From assembly GCF_020990385.1 (NCBI RefSeq), contig NZ_CP087597.1:333001-397000 (forward strand): 64,000 nucleotides of DNA, written 5' to 3'. Source of the stretch: Paracoccus sp. MA. Lineage in GTDB: Bacteria; Pseudomonadota; Alphaproteobacteria; Rhodobacterales; Rhodobacteraceae. Below are positions 42,161-48,850 of this stretch, in pieces. The position numbers were made by a program, and so were the translations under genes. The notes below the pieces were generated by a model. It saw nothing but the letters and a program-made list of their open reading frames with translations, was not told the origin of the DNA and searched no databases. Each line of letters opens with the position of its first letter. Within the stretch, counting starts at the first letter, position 1.

Positions 42161-42535
42161 TCACCTCGGCACCACCCGGCCATCGGGCATGCGTTTGAAC
42201 TTCAGCGCGGCCCAGCCCCCGACCGGGACGCGCGGCTTTTCTTTCAGCCCTAGGTGCTTGGCCCGGACGCGGGCGACCTTGGCCTTCTCGGCCACGTCGC
42301 TGGCGGTCTTGGGCTTGTGGCAGAAGGGGCAGAGGGCACGCAGGTTGCGTTCCCGGTTCTCGCCGCCGTTCACCAGCGCGCGTTCATGGTCGAACTCAGG
42401 CGGGCAGGCGGGGCCGAACTGCCGGCCGCACTCGGCGCAGCAGTCGCCCTGCCGGTCGAGGATCCGCAGCTTGACGCGCCGAGGCGGGGCCGTCTCGGGC
42501 CGCGCGCCCCACCATTCGGGGACGGGGCGGCTCAT
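42161..42535 (-). CDS. HNH endonuclease
   Basis: 124 residues. Zinc knuckle pair CCAEC and CPFC around the HNH core: FDHERALVNGGENRERNLRA, followed by LCPFCHKPKTASDVAEKAK. The DH histidine and the asparagine of RERNL are the metal-site residues. The C-terminus (GLKEKPRVPVGGWAALKFKR) is a DNA-contact tail common to phage HNH proteins, some of which act with terminase. Here it lies in the leftward early-type operon, far from terminase. Overlaps the ASCH-like gene by 4 nt. Confidence 0.8.
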   Translation of the reverse strand: MSRPVPEWWGARPETAPPRRVKLRILDRQGDCCAECGRQFGPACPPEFDHERALVNGGENRERNLRALCPFCHKPKTASDVAEKAKVARVRAKHLGLKEKPRVPVGGWAALKFKRMPDGRVVPR

Positions 42536-43248
42536 GCCGCCACCCGGTCAATGTTCCCCAGCACCGGGCGGAACGTGACCGCAACCACCCAGGGGTTGCT
42601 GGCCCAGGGCGCGCGCTCGGCGTTCAGGCTATCCCAGAGGGACCGGAAAGACGCGATAGCCGTGCCGCACTTGCCGCCGCGATCCAGATAGTCACGCCAT
42701 GCAATGACGTTCCCCCGGGACCGGTCCTGGCCGTGCTCGATGCCCTCGGCCCGTGCGTCGTCCTCGCTGATGTCCTGCAACCGCTGCACGCGCACATCGG
42801 TGACGTGCAGGGTCAGGCGGCTCGCCCAGCGGGGCATGTGGATGCCGGGGCGGTTCGGGCCCTTGGGGGTGACCGGGTGCGCTGGCTCTGCCTCGTCAGC
42901 AGCATACCAGAGCCCGCCATTGTCGCGGAGCCAGAAGGCCGGATGCAGGCAGCTTGGGGCCAGACCGTTCGCACACGCGCCCGCTGCCCACGCCTCGCGC
43001 ACCCAGAGTCGGTCGTCGGGGGAATAAGGCAGGCGCACCGACCGCCCGGCATGTCCGGTAGAGCCATCCCACCAGCGGACATGTCCAGAAAGTCCGCTGA
43101 TCTCGGCTTGGGTATAGCTCGCATGGAAATGATCGCTCGGCCGCTTCAGCAGCCGGCGCGTCTGGGTCTTGCCGGTGCCGGGCGCCCCGATCTCTCGCAG
43201 GATCGCGCGGACCATCGGCGCGGAAAAGAGGATGGGACGGTCGGTCAT
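42532..43248 (-). CDS. ASCH-like phage protein
   Basis: 238 residues. The opening PILFSAPMVRAILREI followed by GKTQTRR is the hallmark of the phage ASCH-like group, a PUA-related beta-barrel fold thought to bind RNA or modified nucleotides. Later come YSPDDRLWVREAWA and GIHMPRWASRLTLHVTDVRV, with the IHMPRWASR block strongly typical of this group. C-terminus RSLWDSLNAERAPWASNPWV is also typical. Substrate unknown. Confidence 0.75.
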   Translation of the reverse strand: MTDRPILFSAPMVRAILREIGAPGTGKTQTRRLLKRPSDHFHASYTQAEISGLSGHVRWWDGSTGHAGRSVRLPYSPDDRLWVREAWAAGACANGLAPSCLHPAFWLRDNGGLWYAADEAEPAHPVTPKGPNRPGIHMPRWASRLTLHVTDVRVQRLQDISEDDARAEGIEHGQDRSRGNVIAWRDYLDRGGKCGTAIASFRSLWDSLNAERAPWASNPWVVAVTFRPVLGNIDRVAA

Positions 43249-43249
43249 A

Positions 43250-43474
43250 TCAGAACCCCATGAGTGCTTCGCGGAGCGCGGCGCTCTTGCAGCGCCGCCA
43301 GATGCGGTCGATTGCGGCCGGGCCCTTGCGGCGCCGTTTCACGGCGGCATAGGCGCGGCGCATGTCCTTCGGGACGGCTGACCAGTGCCGCTGGCAGATC
43401 CATTCGGACCAGCCGAGCTTGTTCAGGCAGCTGCGGCGGCAGCCGGGCATGCAGCAGGAGATCCGGTCAGGCAT
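43250..43474 (-). CDS. Small cysteine-rich phage protein (74 aa)
   Basis: 74 residues from the ATG at 43,474; upstream in-frame sequence reads like non-coding. N-terminus has MPDRISCCMPGCRRSC, then ICQRHW, a probable zinc site; the second half is very basic (KRRRKGPAAIDRIWRRCK). Likely a small nucleic acid binding protein. Ends 1 bp before the ASCH-like gene start. Confidence 0.6.
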   Translation of the reverse strand: MPDRISCCMPGCRRSCLNKLGWSEWICQRHWSAVPKDMRRAYAAVKRRRKGPAAIDRIWRRCKSAALREALMGF

Positions 43475-43553
43475 GCCGTTCGCCCGCCGAAATCGGTGGA
43501 CAGCGCGCTGCCCTCGCTGCGATGCTAAACATCGACCTGGGAGGTTCACCGCC

Positions 43554-43760
43554 ATGACGACGACATATCGCTACACGGCCCGCCGCAGAGACGATGGAGC
43601 GCTCATCCACACGGGCACGATTGAGGACACCGCTGATCAAGGCATGGGCTCGATGGCCGGGACAGTCCGGGCCGCGCTTGTTGGAAGCCACCCTGCTGCT
43701 GCTGGTCTTGAGCCCGATGACATCGACGTTGAAATGTCGGCGGTGCTGCCGGGCAGCTAG
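43554..43760 (+). CDS. Small rightward phage protein (68 aa)
   Basis: 68 residues; GGGAGG 9 nt before the ATG. Sequence TTTYRYTARRRDDGALIHTG, TIEDTADQGMGSMAGTVRAA and EPDDIDVEMSAVLPGS looks like a small alpha/beta protein. It occupies the 290-bp gap between two leftward genes and runs against them, ending 4 bp before the DUF5131 gene stop. No family known; the good ribosome binding site is the main support. Confidence 0.5.
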   Translation: MTTTYRYTARRRDDGALIHTGTIEDTADQGMGSMAGTVRAALVGSHPAAAGLEPDDIDVEMSAVLPGS

Positions 43761-43764
43761 GCGA

Positions 43765-44745
43765 TCACGACCGGGCATTATGAGCCCCCGGCATCTCGTC
43801 CCAGGTGCGGCCGTCCAGCAGCCGGCCGGCGGCTTTCTTGCCGAACCGTTCCATCAGCTGGGAAATGTCCCCTTCGCGGATTGCAAGGTATGCAGGGCCG
43901 CCGAATACGGTGCTGACTGACCACAAAGTGCCGACTTGCTCGGCTCGGTCGGCGGGCGTGTCGCGGGTCGCACCTGGTCCCCACTCGCCCCATTGCTTGA
44001 AATGGAACGCCACGCCAGCGGCCTGGCACTGGTCGCGCAGGGACCGCGCCCAATCCGGGTGCATCGGCCGCGCGCCGGGCCCGCTCTCGCCGCCGACGAT
44101 CACGAGGTCGAGCAGCCCTGTGTTTCCCGAAAGATCGCAGCGCCGCAGGCCGTCCAGCCCGGCATAGGTCGAGGTGCCAATATAGGGGTGCGATCCAATC
44201 CATGACCGCAGATCCACCGGCCCCAGCAGCGGCTCCATGGACAGAAACCGCACCGTCGCCGGCACCTCCAGCAGCTTCGGGATGTCCCGGTCGGCCTCGG
44301 CCTGGTTGACCACCGTGCAGCCCAGCCAGACATTCGACCAGCCGTTGCGCCAGCCCCGCGGCAGCATCTTGACGATGTTGCCGGGCCGCTTGGTCAGCAG
44401 CATCCAGTCGAGATGCGGCGTGTCCCAGATCAGCTGCCACAGATCTGCCCGCCATTCCGGTAAGATCGACGCGTGATTGTCGAAGACATCGGCCAGCGAG
44501 GCGCAGAAAACGCGGTGCCGTTCGCCGGCGGCGGCCGCCCGGTCCCACGACAAGGGTTTGCGCCAGTTCGCGGCGCTGGTGCGCGTCCGGGCGGCGTGCG
44601 GCCCCCAGCGCGTCTCGCGCTGCTGGAGCCCGCGCGCGTCCCACGATTCGGCATAGCAATGGTCGCAGCCCGGCCCGACCTTCTGGCATCCGATCCACGG
44701 GTTGAACGTGTGGTGCGTCCACTCGATGTTGCTGTTCTCAGCCAT
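43765..44745 (-). CDS. DUF5131 (phage Gp37/Gp68-like) protein
   Basis: 326 residues from the ATG at 44,745. IEWTHHTFNPWIGCQKVGPG and CDHCYAE are the family signature; the C-x6-C-x2-C cysteine set recalls the radical-SAM iron-sulfur site. Further family blocks: FCASLADVFD, LDWMLLTKRPGNI, LWLGC-like VWLGCTVVNQ, FLSMEPLLGPVDL, VIVGGESGPGARPMHPDW and FHFKQWGEW. Biochemical reaction is not established to my knowledge; DNA base modification is a plausible idea. Overlaps the methyltransferase gene by 8 nt. Confidence 0.8.
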   Translation of the reverse strand: MAENSNIEWTHHTFNPWIGCQKVGPGCDHCYAESWDARGLQQRETRWGPHAARTRTSAANWRKPLSWDRAAAAGERHRVFCASLADVFDNHASILPEWRADLWQLIWDTPHLDWMLLTKRPGNIVKMLPRGWRNGWSNVWLGCTVVNQAEADRDIPKLLEVPATVRFLSMEPLLGPVDLRSWIGSHPYIGTSTYAGLDGLRRCDLSGNTGLLDLVIVGGESGPGARPMHPDWARSLRDQCQAAGVAFHFKQWGEWGPGATRDTPADRAEQVGTLWSVSTVFGGPAYLAIREGDISQLMERFGKKAAGRLLDGRTWDEMPGAHNARS

Positions 44746-46183
44746 GGCGCGGTTCCTTCGGCGCATAGATCGTCGCGACGGTCGTGTTGATGTTGGTGCC
44801 GGATCCGGTGAACGACCCGACCGGCAGGTCATCCCAATGCGGGTGCAGGTCATCCAGCTCGCCATGATCGTAGCGCGCCGAGGCGGGCAGGATCGCGGTC
44901 AGCCGGCCGCCGGGCTTGAGGAACCGCAGCGCGTGCCGCACATGCTTGGCATAGTGCCGGCCGTAGAAGGGCGGGTTCATGATCACCTGGTCAAAGTCGG
45001 CAGTCGGCACGGTCTCGAGGAAATTGGCCCGGATCACGGCATGCCCCTTGGCCTCGCACATCGCGGCGCGAACCGGGTCCACCTCGCAGCCGATCACCTC
45101 GGCGCCGGCGGCGCGCAGGGCATCGAGGAAGCGCCCGCAGCCGCAGGAAGGCTCCAGCACGCGCTGGCCCTGCATCCGATAGCGCAGGCCGGCCAGAACC
45201 CGATCCACCACCGAGGTCGGCGTCGCGTAATATTGCAGATCCTTGCTGACCGCCGTGCTGGCGCGCTGCTTGGTCGGCCGAGCATCGTCATCCTGGCAGT
45301 CGGGCAGCACCTCGCCGTAGTATTCGGCCAGGGCCCGGTTGATGTCGGCCAAGGCCTCGGGGCCAAAGAACAGGTGGCCGTTCCCGTTCTGGAACGTCTT
45401 GAGCCAGACGCCGCGCTTCGGGATGACATGTTCCTTGATCTTCTCGGCCACCGCCTTCGACTGGTCCAGCCCCTTGGCGGCGAGACGTTTCCTCATGCGC
45501 TCGGCCTGCCGCGCCTCGTAGGGATCGGGGATGGTGCGGCCTTCTCGCCAGACCTCGCCGTCATGCTCAATGGCAAGAGACAGCTCGGAATGATCTACAA
45601 GCGGGAGACCCTGATAGGCGGCCAACGCGTTCAGGATGTCGCGCAATCGGTCCCGGCCCCATGAACCATAGCCCGCCAAGCAGCTGAGAATCACACGCTT
45701 GGGCAGGCCCTTCACGCCGATCTTCATCCGCTCGTGCGAGCGGAAAGCCGGATCGAGCTGGCAGAATACCTCGGCCATGCCCCGCAGGATCGCGGCGCGC
45801 GGGTTGCGGTATTTCTCGAATACCGACCAGACGTTTTCCTCGGTGAACGCCGGCGGCGCGGCGAACAGCTGGTCGAAGCGCCGCTTGTCCTCGGCGCTGG
45901 CGATGCGCTCGAACCCGCCGACCTCATAGACGTGGCGCCATGCCGATTTCAGCAGGCTGTCGGCCAGCAACGATTCATAGGGCGCCCTCGGGTCAATGGA
46001 GACCTGGCCCCAGGTGCCGCGCATCGTCGCCGCCGATTTGAGCGCATCCGTCGCGGCCTCGAACGCCTCCAGCGCCACGGGCAGCGCGGCACGCTTGTCC
46101 TCATATTCGGCAACCAGTTCGCTGATGCTCAAGGCGGCGCGCTTCGTCGCGACCTCGGACCCGGTGAAGATGTGAGCGTTCAT
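44738..46183 (-). CDS. DUF4942-type DNA adenine methyltransferase
   Basis: 481 residues. N-terminal about 290 residues correspond to the DUF4942-like region (SELVAEYEDKRAALPVALEA, a long helical body). Then a class I methyltransferase: SAM-binding VLEPSCGCGRFLDALRAAG (about residues 337-355), acidic CEVDP, and the catalytic NPPF followed by YGRHY (about residue 400), typical for N6-adenine or N4-cytosine methylation. No partner nuclease is evident besides the HNH gene in the same operon, so self-protection of phage DNA against host restriction is likely. Confidence 0.8.
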   Translation of the reverse strand: MNAHIFTGSEVATKRAALSISELVAEYEDKRAALPVALEAFEAATDALKSAATMRGTWGQVSIDPRAPYESLLADSLLKSAWRHVYEVGGFERIASAEDKRRFDQLFAAPPAFTEENVWSVFEKYRNPRAAILRGMAEVFCQLDPAFRSHERMKIGVKGLPKRVILSCLAGYGSWGRDRLRDILNALAAYQGLPLVDHSELSLAIEHDGEVWREGRTIPDPYEARQAERMRKRLAAKGLDQSKAVAEKIKEHVIPKRGVWLKTFQNGNGHLFFGPEALADINRALAEYYGEVLPDCQDDDARPTKQRASTAVSKDLQYYATPTSVVDRVLAGLRYRMQGQRVLEPSCGCGRFLDALRAAGAEVIGCEVDPVRAAMCEAKGHAVIRANFLETVPTADFDQVIMNPPFYGRHYAKHVRHALRFLKPGGRLTAILPASARYDHGELDDLHPHWDDLPVGSFTGSGTNINTTVATIYAPKEPRHG

Positions 46184-46314
46184 GCCCGCACTCCCACGGG
46201 CTCGCTGGTCCAGTCCACCGCCCCGAGGCGCGCGGCGACGGCTGCAACCGACTGGCCGGGATAGACCGCGCGGCCCCGGCCGGTTCGGTCGCAGATCACC
46301 ACCGCTACGGGCAA
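46180..46314 (-). CDS. Small phage protein, first gene of the leftward operon (44 aa)
   Basis: The frame ends in the ATGA overlap with the methyltransferase start. The most likely start is TTG at 46,314, preceded by GCGGGGAA; a GTG 12 bp further in is possible. Product: VAVVICDRTGRGRAVYPGQS then VAAVAARLGAVDW. The longer open frame upstream runs into the tRNA gene and is not credible. Function unknown. Confidence 0.4.
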   Translation of the reverse strand: MPVAVVICDRTGRGRAVYPGQSVAAVAARLGAVDWTSEPVGVRA

Positions 46315-46353
46315 TTCCCCGCGGCGGTTCGGGCGTTCCGAAAGCGGCTGGAT

Positions 46354-46374
46354 TGGGTCACGTTTTGGGACACA
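46354..46374 (-). other. Near copy of the GTGACCC repeat next to attR
   Basis: Read on the minus strand, GTGTCCC-N5-GTGACCC with the same 5-bp spacer AAAAC as the site at 679-697. Twenty of 21 positions agree with 678-698. It lies 57 bp inside the prophage from the tRNA end. The location suits an integrase arm-type site; the copy next to terS argues for packaging or a regulator. Unresolved. Confidence 0.4.
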
Positions 46375-46430
46375 AAACGGGCCACTGTCTTTGCCTAAGC
46401 GGCTGTTTTTGCTGATGCTGCTGGGGAAAG

Positions 46431-46520
46431 TGGCGGAGAGGGTGGGATTCGAACCCACGGAACCCGTGAAGGCTCAACGGTTTTCGAGACCGCCCCGTTC
46501 GACCACTCCGGCACCTCTCC
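46431..46520 (-). tRNA. tRNA-Ser (anticodon CGA), prophage integration site
   Basis: On the minus strand, 90 nt including an encoded CCA at 46,431-46,433. The acceptor stem GGAGAGG pairs with CCTCTCC, discriminator G, TTCGAATCC T-loop, long variable arm, and anticodon loop CTCGAAA with CGA. Its 3' end points to the prophage, as expected when a phage att core replaces the end of the gene and keeps it functional. Confidence 0.95.
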
Positions 46521-46669
46521 GCGCTTTCGGGTGGTGGCGGCGATTTAGACGGGCGGGGGTTGAAGCGCAAGGGGCTTCGCGCGAAAACCGCGAAAATTTT
46601 GTCCCTTGGAGGGATCATGGCAGAAACAGGCAGGGCCGGGCAGGCCGAAAGCATCCGGGGACCGCGGCC

Positions 46670-47764
46670 ATGCCGCTGCTGATCGGGCCGCTGGCGCATC
46701 CGCTCCTGCGGGCCCGCCTGGCCCCGCAAGCCATCGAGGCCGAACCGTTGCAGGGCAGGCTGATCGGCGGCCGCATGGCCGGGATCGCGGCGGACGGCTG
46801 GCCCCGCCTGGCCGTGGGCAGCGACAGCCTGCCGCTCTGGCAGGCCGACTGGACGCCGACCCTGCGCCGCTATGCCGCGATCTTCGGCCTGGCGCCGCAG
46901 CGGCATGAGGGCCGGGAGGTGCTGGGCCTGGGCGAGCCGGCCGAGGCCGCATCCGGATGGCAGCCCGAACTGGCGGCCGCGATGGCAGACAGGGTGCTGG
47001 CCCTGCCCTGGGACCAGCCGGCCGAGGCGATCCGCAAGCGCCTGCCGATGATCGCCAGCTGGGTCGCCTCGCGCCAGCGCGCCCTGGCCGAGACCGCGGG
47101 CCTGCCGCATGTGGGGCCTGCCGCCATCGACCGGACCCGCATCGATTCGGTCGAGGAGCCCTATGCCGACTATTTCTCGGTCGAGGCGATCCGGCTCAGC
47201 CAGCACCGCAACGATGGCGGCTGGACGCCGCCGTTGCTGCGCGCGGTCTTCGTCTCGGGCGATGCGACCGTCGTCCTGCCCTGGGACCCGCTGCGCGACC
47301 GGGTCATGCTGATCGACCAGCTGCGCGCCGGACCCTTGGCACGCGGCGACGCGCAGCCATGGCTTTACGAGACCGTGGCCGGCCGCGTCGATGCCGGCGA
47401 GACCCCGGAACAGGCCGCCCGGCGCGAGGCGGTCGAGGAAACCGGCATCGCCGTGACGCGCCTGTTCCCGGCGCCGCACAACTATCCCAGCCCCGGGGCG
47501 GTGGCGGAATACCTTTATCTCTATGTCGGCATCGCCGACCTGCCGGACGACAGCGCCGGGCTGGGCGGGCTTGCGGCCGAGGACGAGGATATCCGCTCGC
47601 ATCTGATCCCGCGGGCCGAGCTGACCCGCATGGCGCTGGCGGGCGAGATCCGCAACGGACCGCTTCTGAACCTGGCGCTGTGGCTGGAACTGCGCCGCCA
47701 CGAAATCCGCCGTGAACTGGGGCTGGAGGCAGAGACCGCCCCGGCGGGGTTGCCGCCGTCATAG
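46670..47764 (+). CDS. trgB: TrgB-like Nudix hydrolase (ADP-ribose pyrophosphatase type)
   Basis: 364 residues from ATG 46,670, the only in-frame ATG after the tRNA. The N-terminal about 130 residues resemble a degenerate gamma-glutamylcyclotransferase-like module. The C-terminal Nudix domain has the box GRVDAGETPEQAARREAVEE-TGI (G-x5-E-x7-R-E-x-x-E-E). In Rhodobacter sphaeroides trgB is part of a tellurite resistance locus that includes cysK, and cysK follows here, 46 bp away. The gene symbol rests on this domain plan and neighbourhood. Likely hydrolyses ADP-ribose or a related nucleotide sugar. Confidence 0.75.
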   Translation: MPLLIGPLAHPLLRARLAPQAIEAEPLQGRLIGGRMAGIAADGWPRLAVGSDSLPLWQADWTPTLRRYAAIFGLAPQRHEGREVLGLGEPAEAASGWQPELAAAMADRVLALPWDQPAEAIRKRLPMIASWVASRQRALAETAGLPHVGPAAIDRTRIDSVEEPYADYFSVEAIRLSQHRNDGGWTPPLLRAVFVSGDATVVLPWDPLRDRVMLIDQLRAGPLARGDAQPWLYETVAGRVDAGETPEQAARREAVEETGIAVTRLFPAPHNYPSPGAVAEYLYLYVGIADLPDDSAGLGGLAAEDEDIRSHLIPRAELTRMALAGEIRNGPLLNLALWLELRRHEIRRELGLEAETAPAGLPPS

Positions 47765-47810
47765 GGCGGCGTGTAAACCGGGCGGGAACATCCTGCGAAA
47801 GGCCAAGCCC

Positions 47811-48842
47811 ATGCGCATCTGCCCCGACCTCGCCTCTGCCATCGGCAACACTCCCCTGATCCGGCTGCGTCGCGCCTCGGAAGAGACCGGCTGCGAGATC
47901 CTGGGCAAGGCCGAGTTCATGAACCCGGGCCAGTCGGTCAAGGATCGCGCCGCGCTCTATATCATCAAGGACGCGCTGGAGCGGGGCGAGCTGAAGCCGG
48001 GCGGCACCATCGTCGAGGGCACGGCGGGCAATACCGGCATCGGCCTGGCGCTGGTCGGCGCCTCGATGGGCTTCCGCTCGGTCATCGTGATCCCCGAGAC
48101 GCAGAGCCAGGAGAAAAAGGACATGCTGCGCCTGGCCGGGGCCGAGCTGGTCGAGGTGCCTGCGCAGCCCTACAAGAACCCCAACAACTACGTGCGCTAT
48201 TCCGGCCGCCTGGCCGAGGAGCTGGCCAGGTCCGAGCCGAACGGCGCCATCTGGGCCAACCAGTTCGACAATGTCGCCAACCGCCAGGCGCATCTGGAAA
48301 CCACCGGCCCCGAGATCTGGGAACAGACGGGCGGCCGCGTGGACGGCTTCGTCTGCGCGGTCGGTTCGGGCGGGACGCTGGCGGGCGTCGCCATGGCCTT
48401 GCAGCCCAAGGGCGTCAAGATGGGCCTGGCCGATCCCGAGGGCGCGGCGCTTTACAGCTTCTATACCGAGGGCAAGTTCGAATCGCCCGGTTCCTCGATC
48501 ACCGAGGGCATCGGCCAAGGCCGCATCACCGCGAATCTCGAAGGCTTCACCCCGGATTTCGCCTATCGCATCCCGGATGCCGAGGCGCTGCCGGTGATCT
48601 TCGACCTGCTGGAATACGAGGGGCTCTGCCTGGGCGGCTCGTCGGGAATAAACGTTGCCGGCGCGATCCGCATGGCGAAGGACATGGGTCCCGGTCACAC
48701 CATCGTGACGGTGCTTTGCGACTATGGCACGCGTTACCAGACCAAGCTCTTCAACCCCGACTTCCTGCGGGCCAAGGGCCTGCCGGTGCCGGAATGGATG
48801 ACGCGCCAGCCGGCGGACCTGCCCGAGGTGTATCAGGACTGA
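47811..48842 (+). CDS. cysK: Cysteine synthase A (O-acetylserine sulfhydrylase)
   Basis: 343 residues. PLP-dependent fold type II: the lysine for PLP is K44 in GQSVKDRAA, the substrate loop is EGTAGNTGIG, and the phosphate-binding loop is GSGGTLAG. GGSSGINVAG near the C-terminus is the cofactor-contact serine block. It makes cysteine from O-acetylserine and sulfide. Follows trgB closely, probably in one operon; in tellurite resistance the enzyme's role is thought to be thiol supply. The ATG follows AAAGGCC. Slightly longer than E. coli CysK because of the extended C-terminus. Confidence 0.9.
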   Translation: MRICPDLASAIGNTPLIRLRRASEETGCEILGKAEFMNPGQSVKDRAALYIIKDALERGELKPGGTIVEGTAGNTGIGLALVGASMGFRSVIVIPETQSQEKKDMLRLAGAELVEVPAQPYKNPNNYVRYSGRLAEELARSEPNGAIWANQFDNVANRQAHLETTGPEIWEQTGGRVDGFVCAVGSGGTLAGVAMALQPKGVKMGLADPEGAALYSFYTEGKFESPGSSITEGIGQGRITANLEGFTPDFAYRIPDAEALPVIFDLLEYEGLCLGGSSGINVAGAIRMAKDMGPGHTIVTVLCDYGTRYQTKLFNPDFLRAKGLPVPEWMTRQPADLPEVYQD

Positions 48843-48850
48843 CCCGCCCC

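Larger units (their letters stand above)
1..46430. mobile_element. Prophage, right part (podovirus-like), ending at tRNA-Ser
   Basis: A continuous run of phage genes from the left edge of the window to the 3' end of a tRNA-Ser gene: packaging, portal, scaffold, capsid, tail, ejection, lysis, then cargo genes. The absence of any tape measure, tail tube or sheath gene, and the order portal, scaffold, coat, adaptor, stabilisation protein, ejection proteins, fibre, point to a short-tailed virion. Boundaries: the right one is inferred from the tRNA 3' end; the left one and the integrase are not in the window. All structural genes look intact, so the element may be functional. That is an inference from intact reading frames only. 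Confidence 0.9.

Noticed and set aside
46180..46458. Full 92-residue version of the first leftward gene
   Set aside because: It would start within the tRNA-Ser 3' end; only the last 44 residues, after a TTG with an upstream ribosome binding site, are credible.
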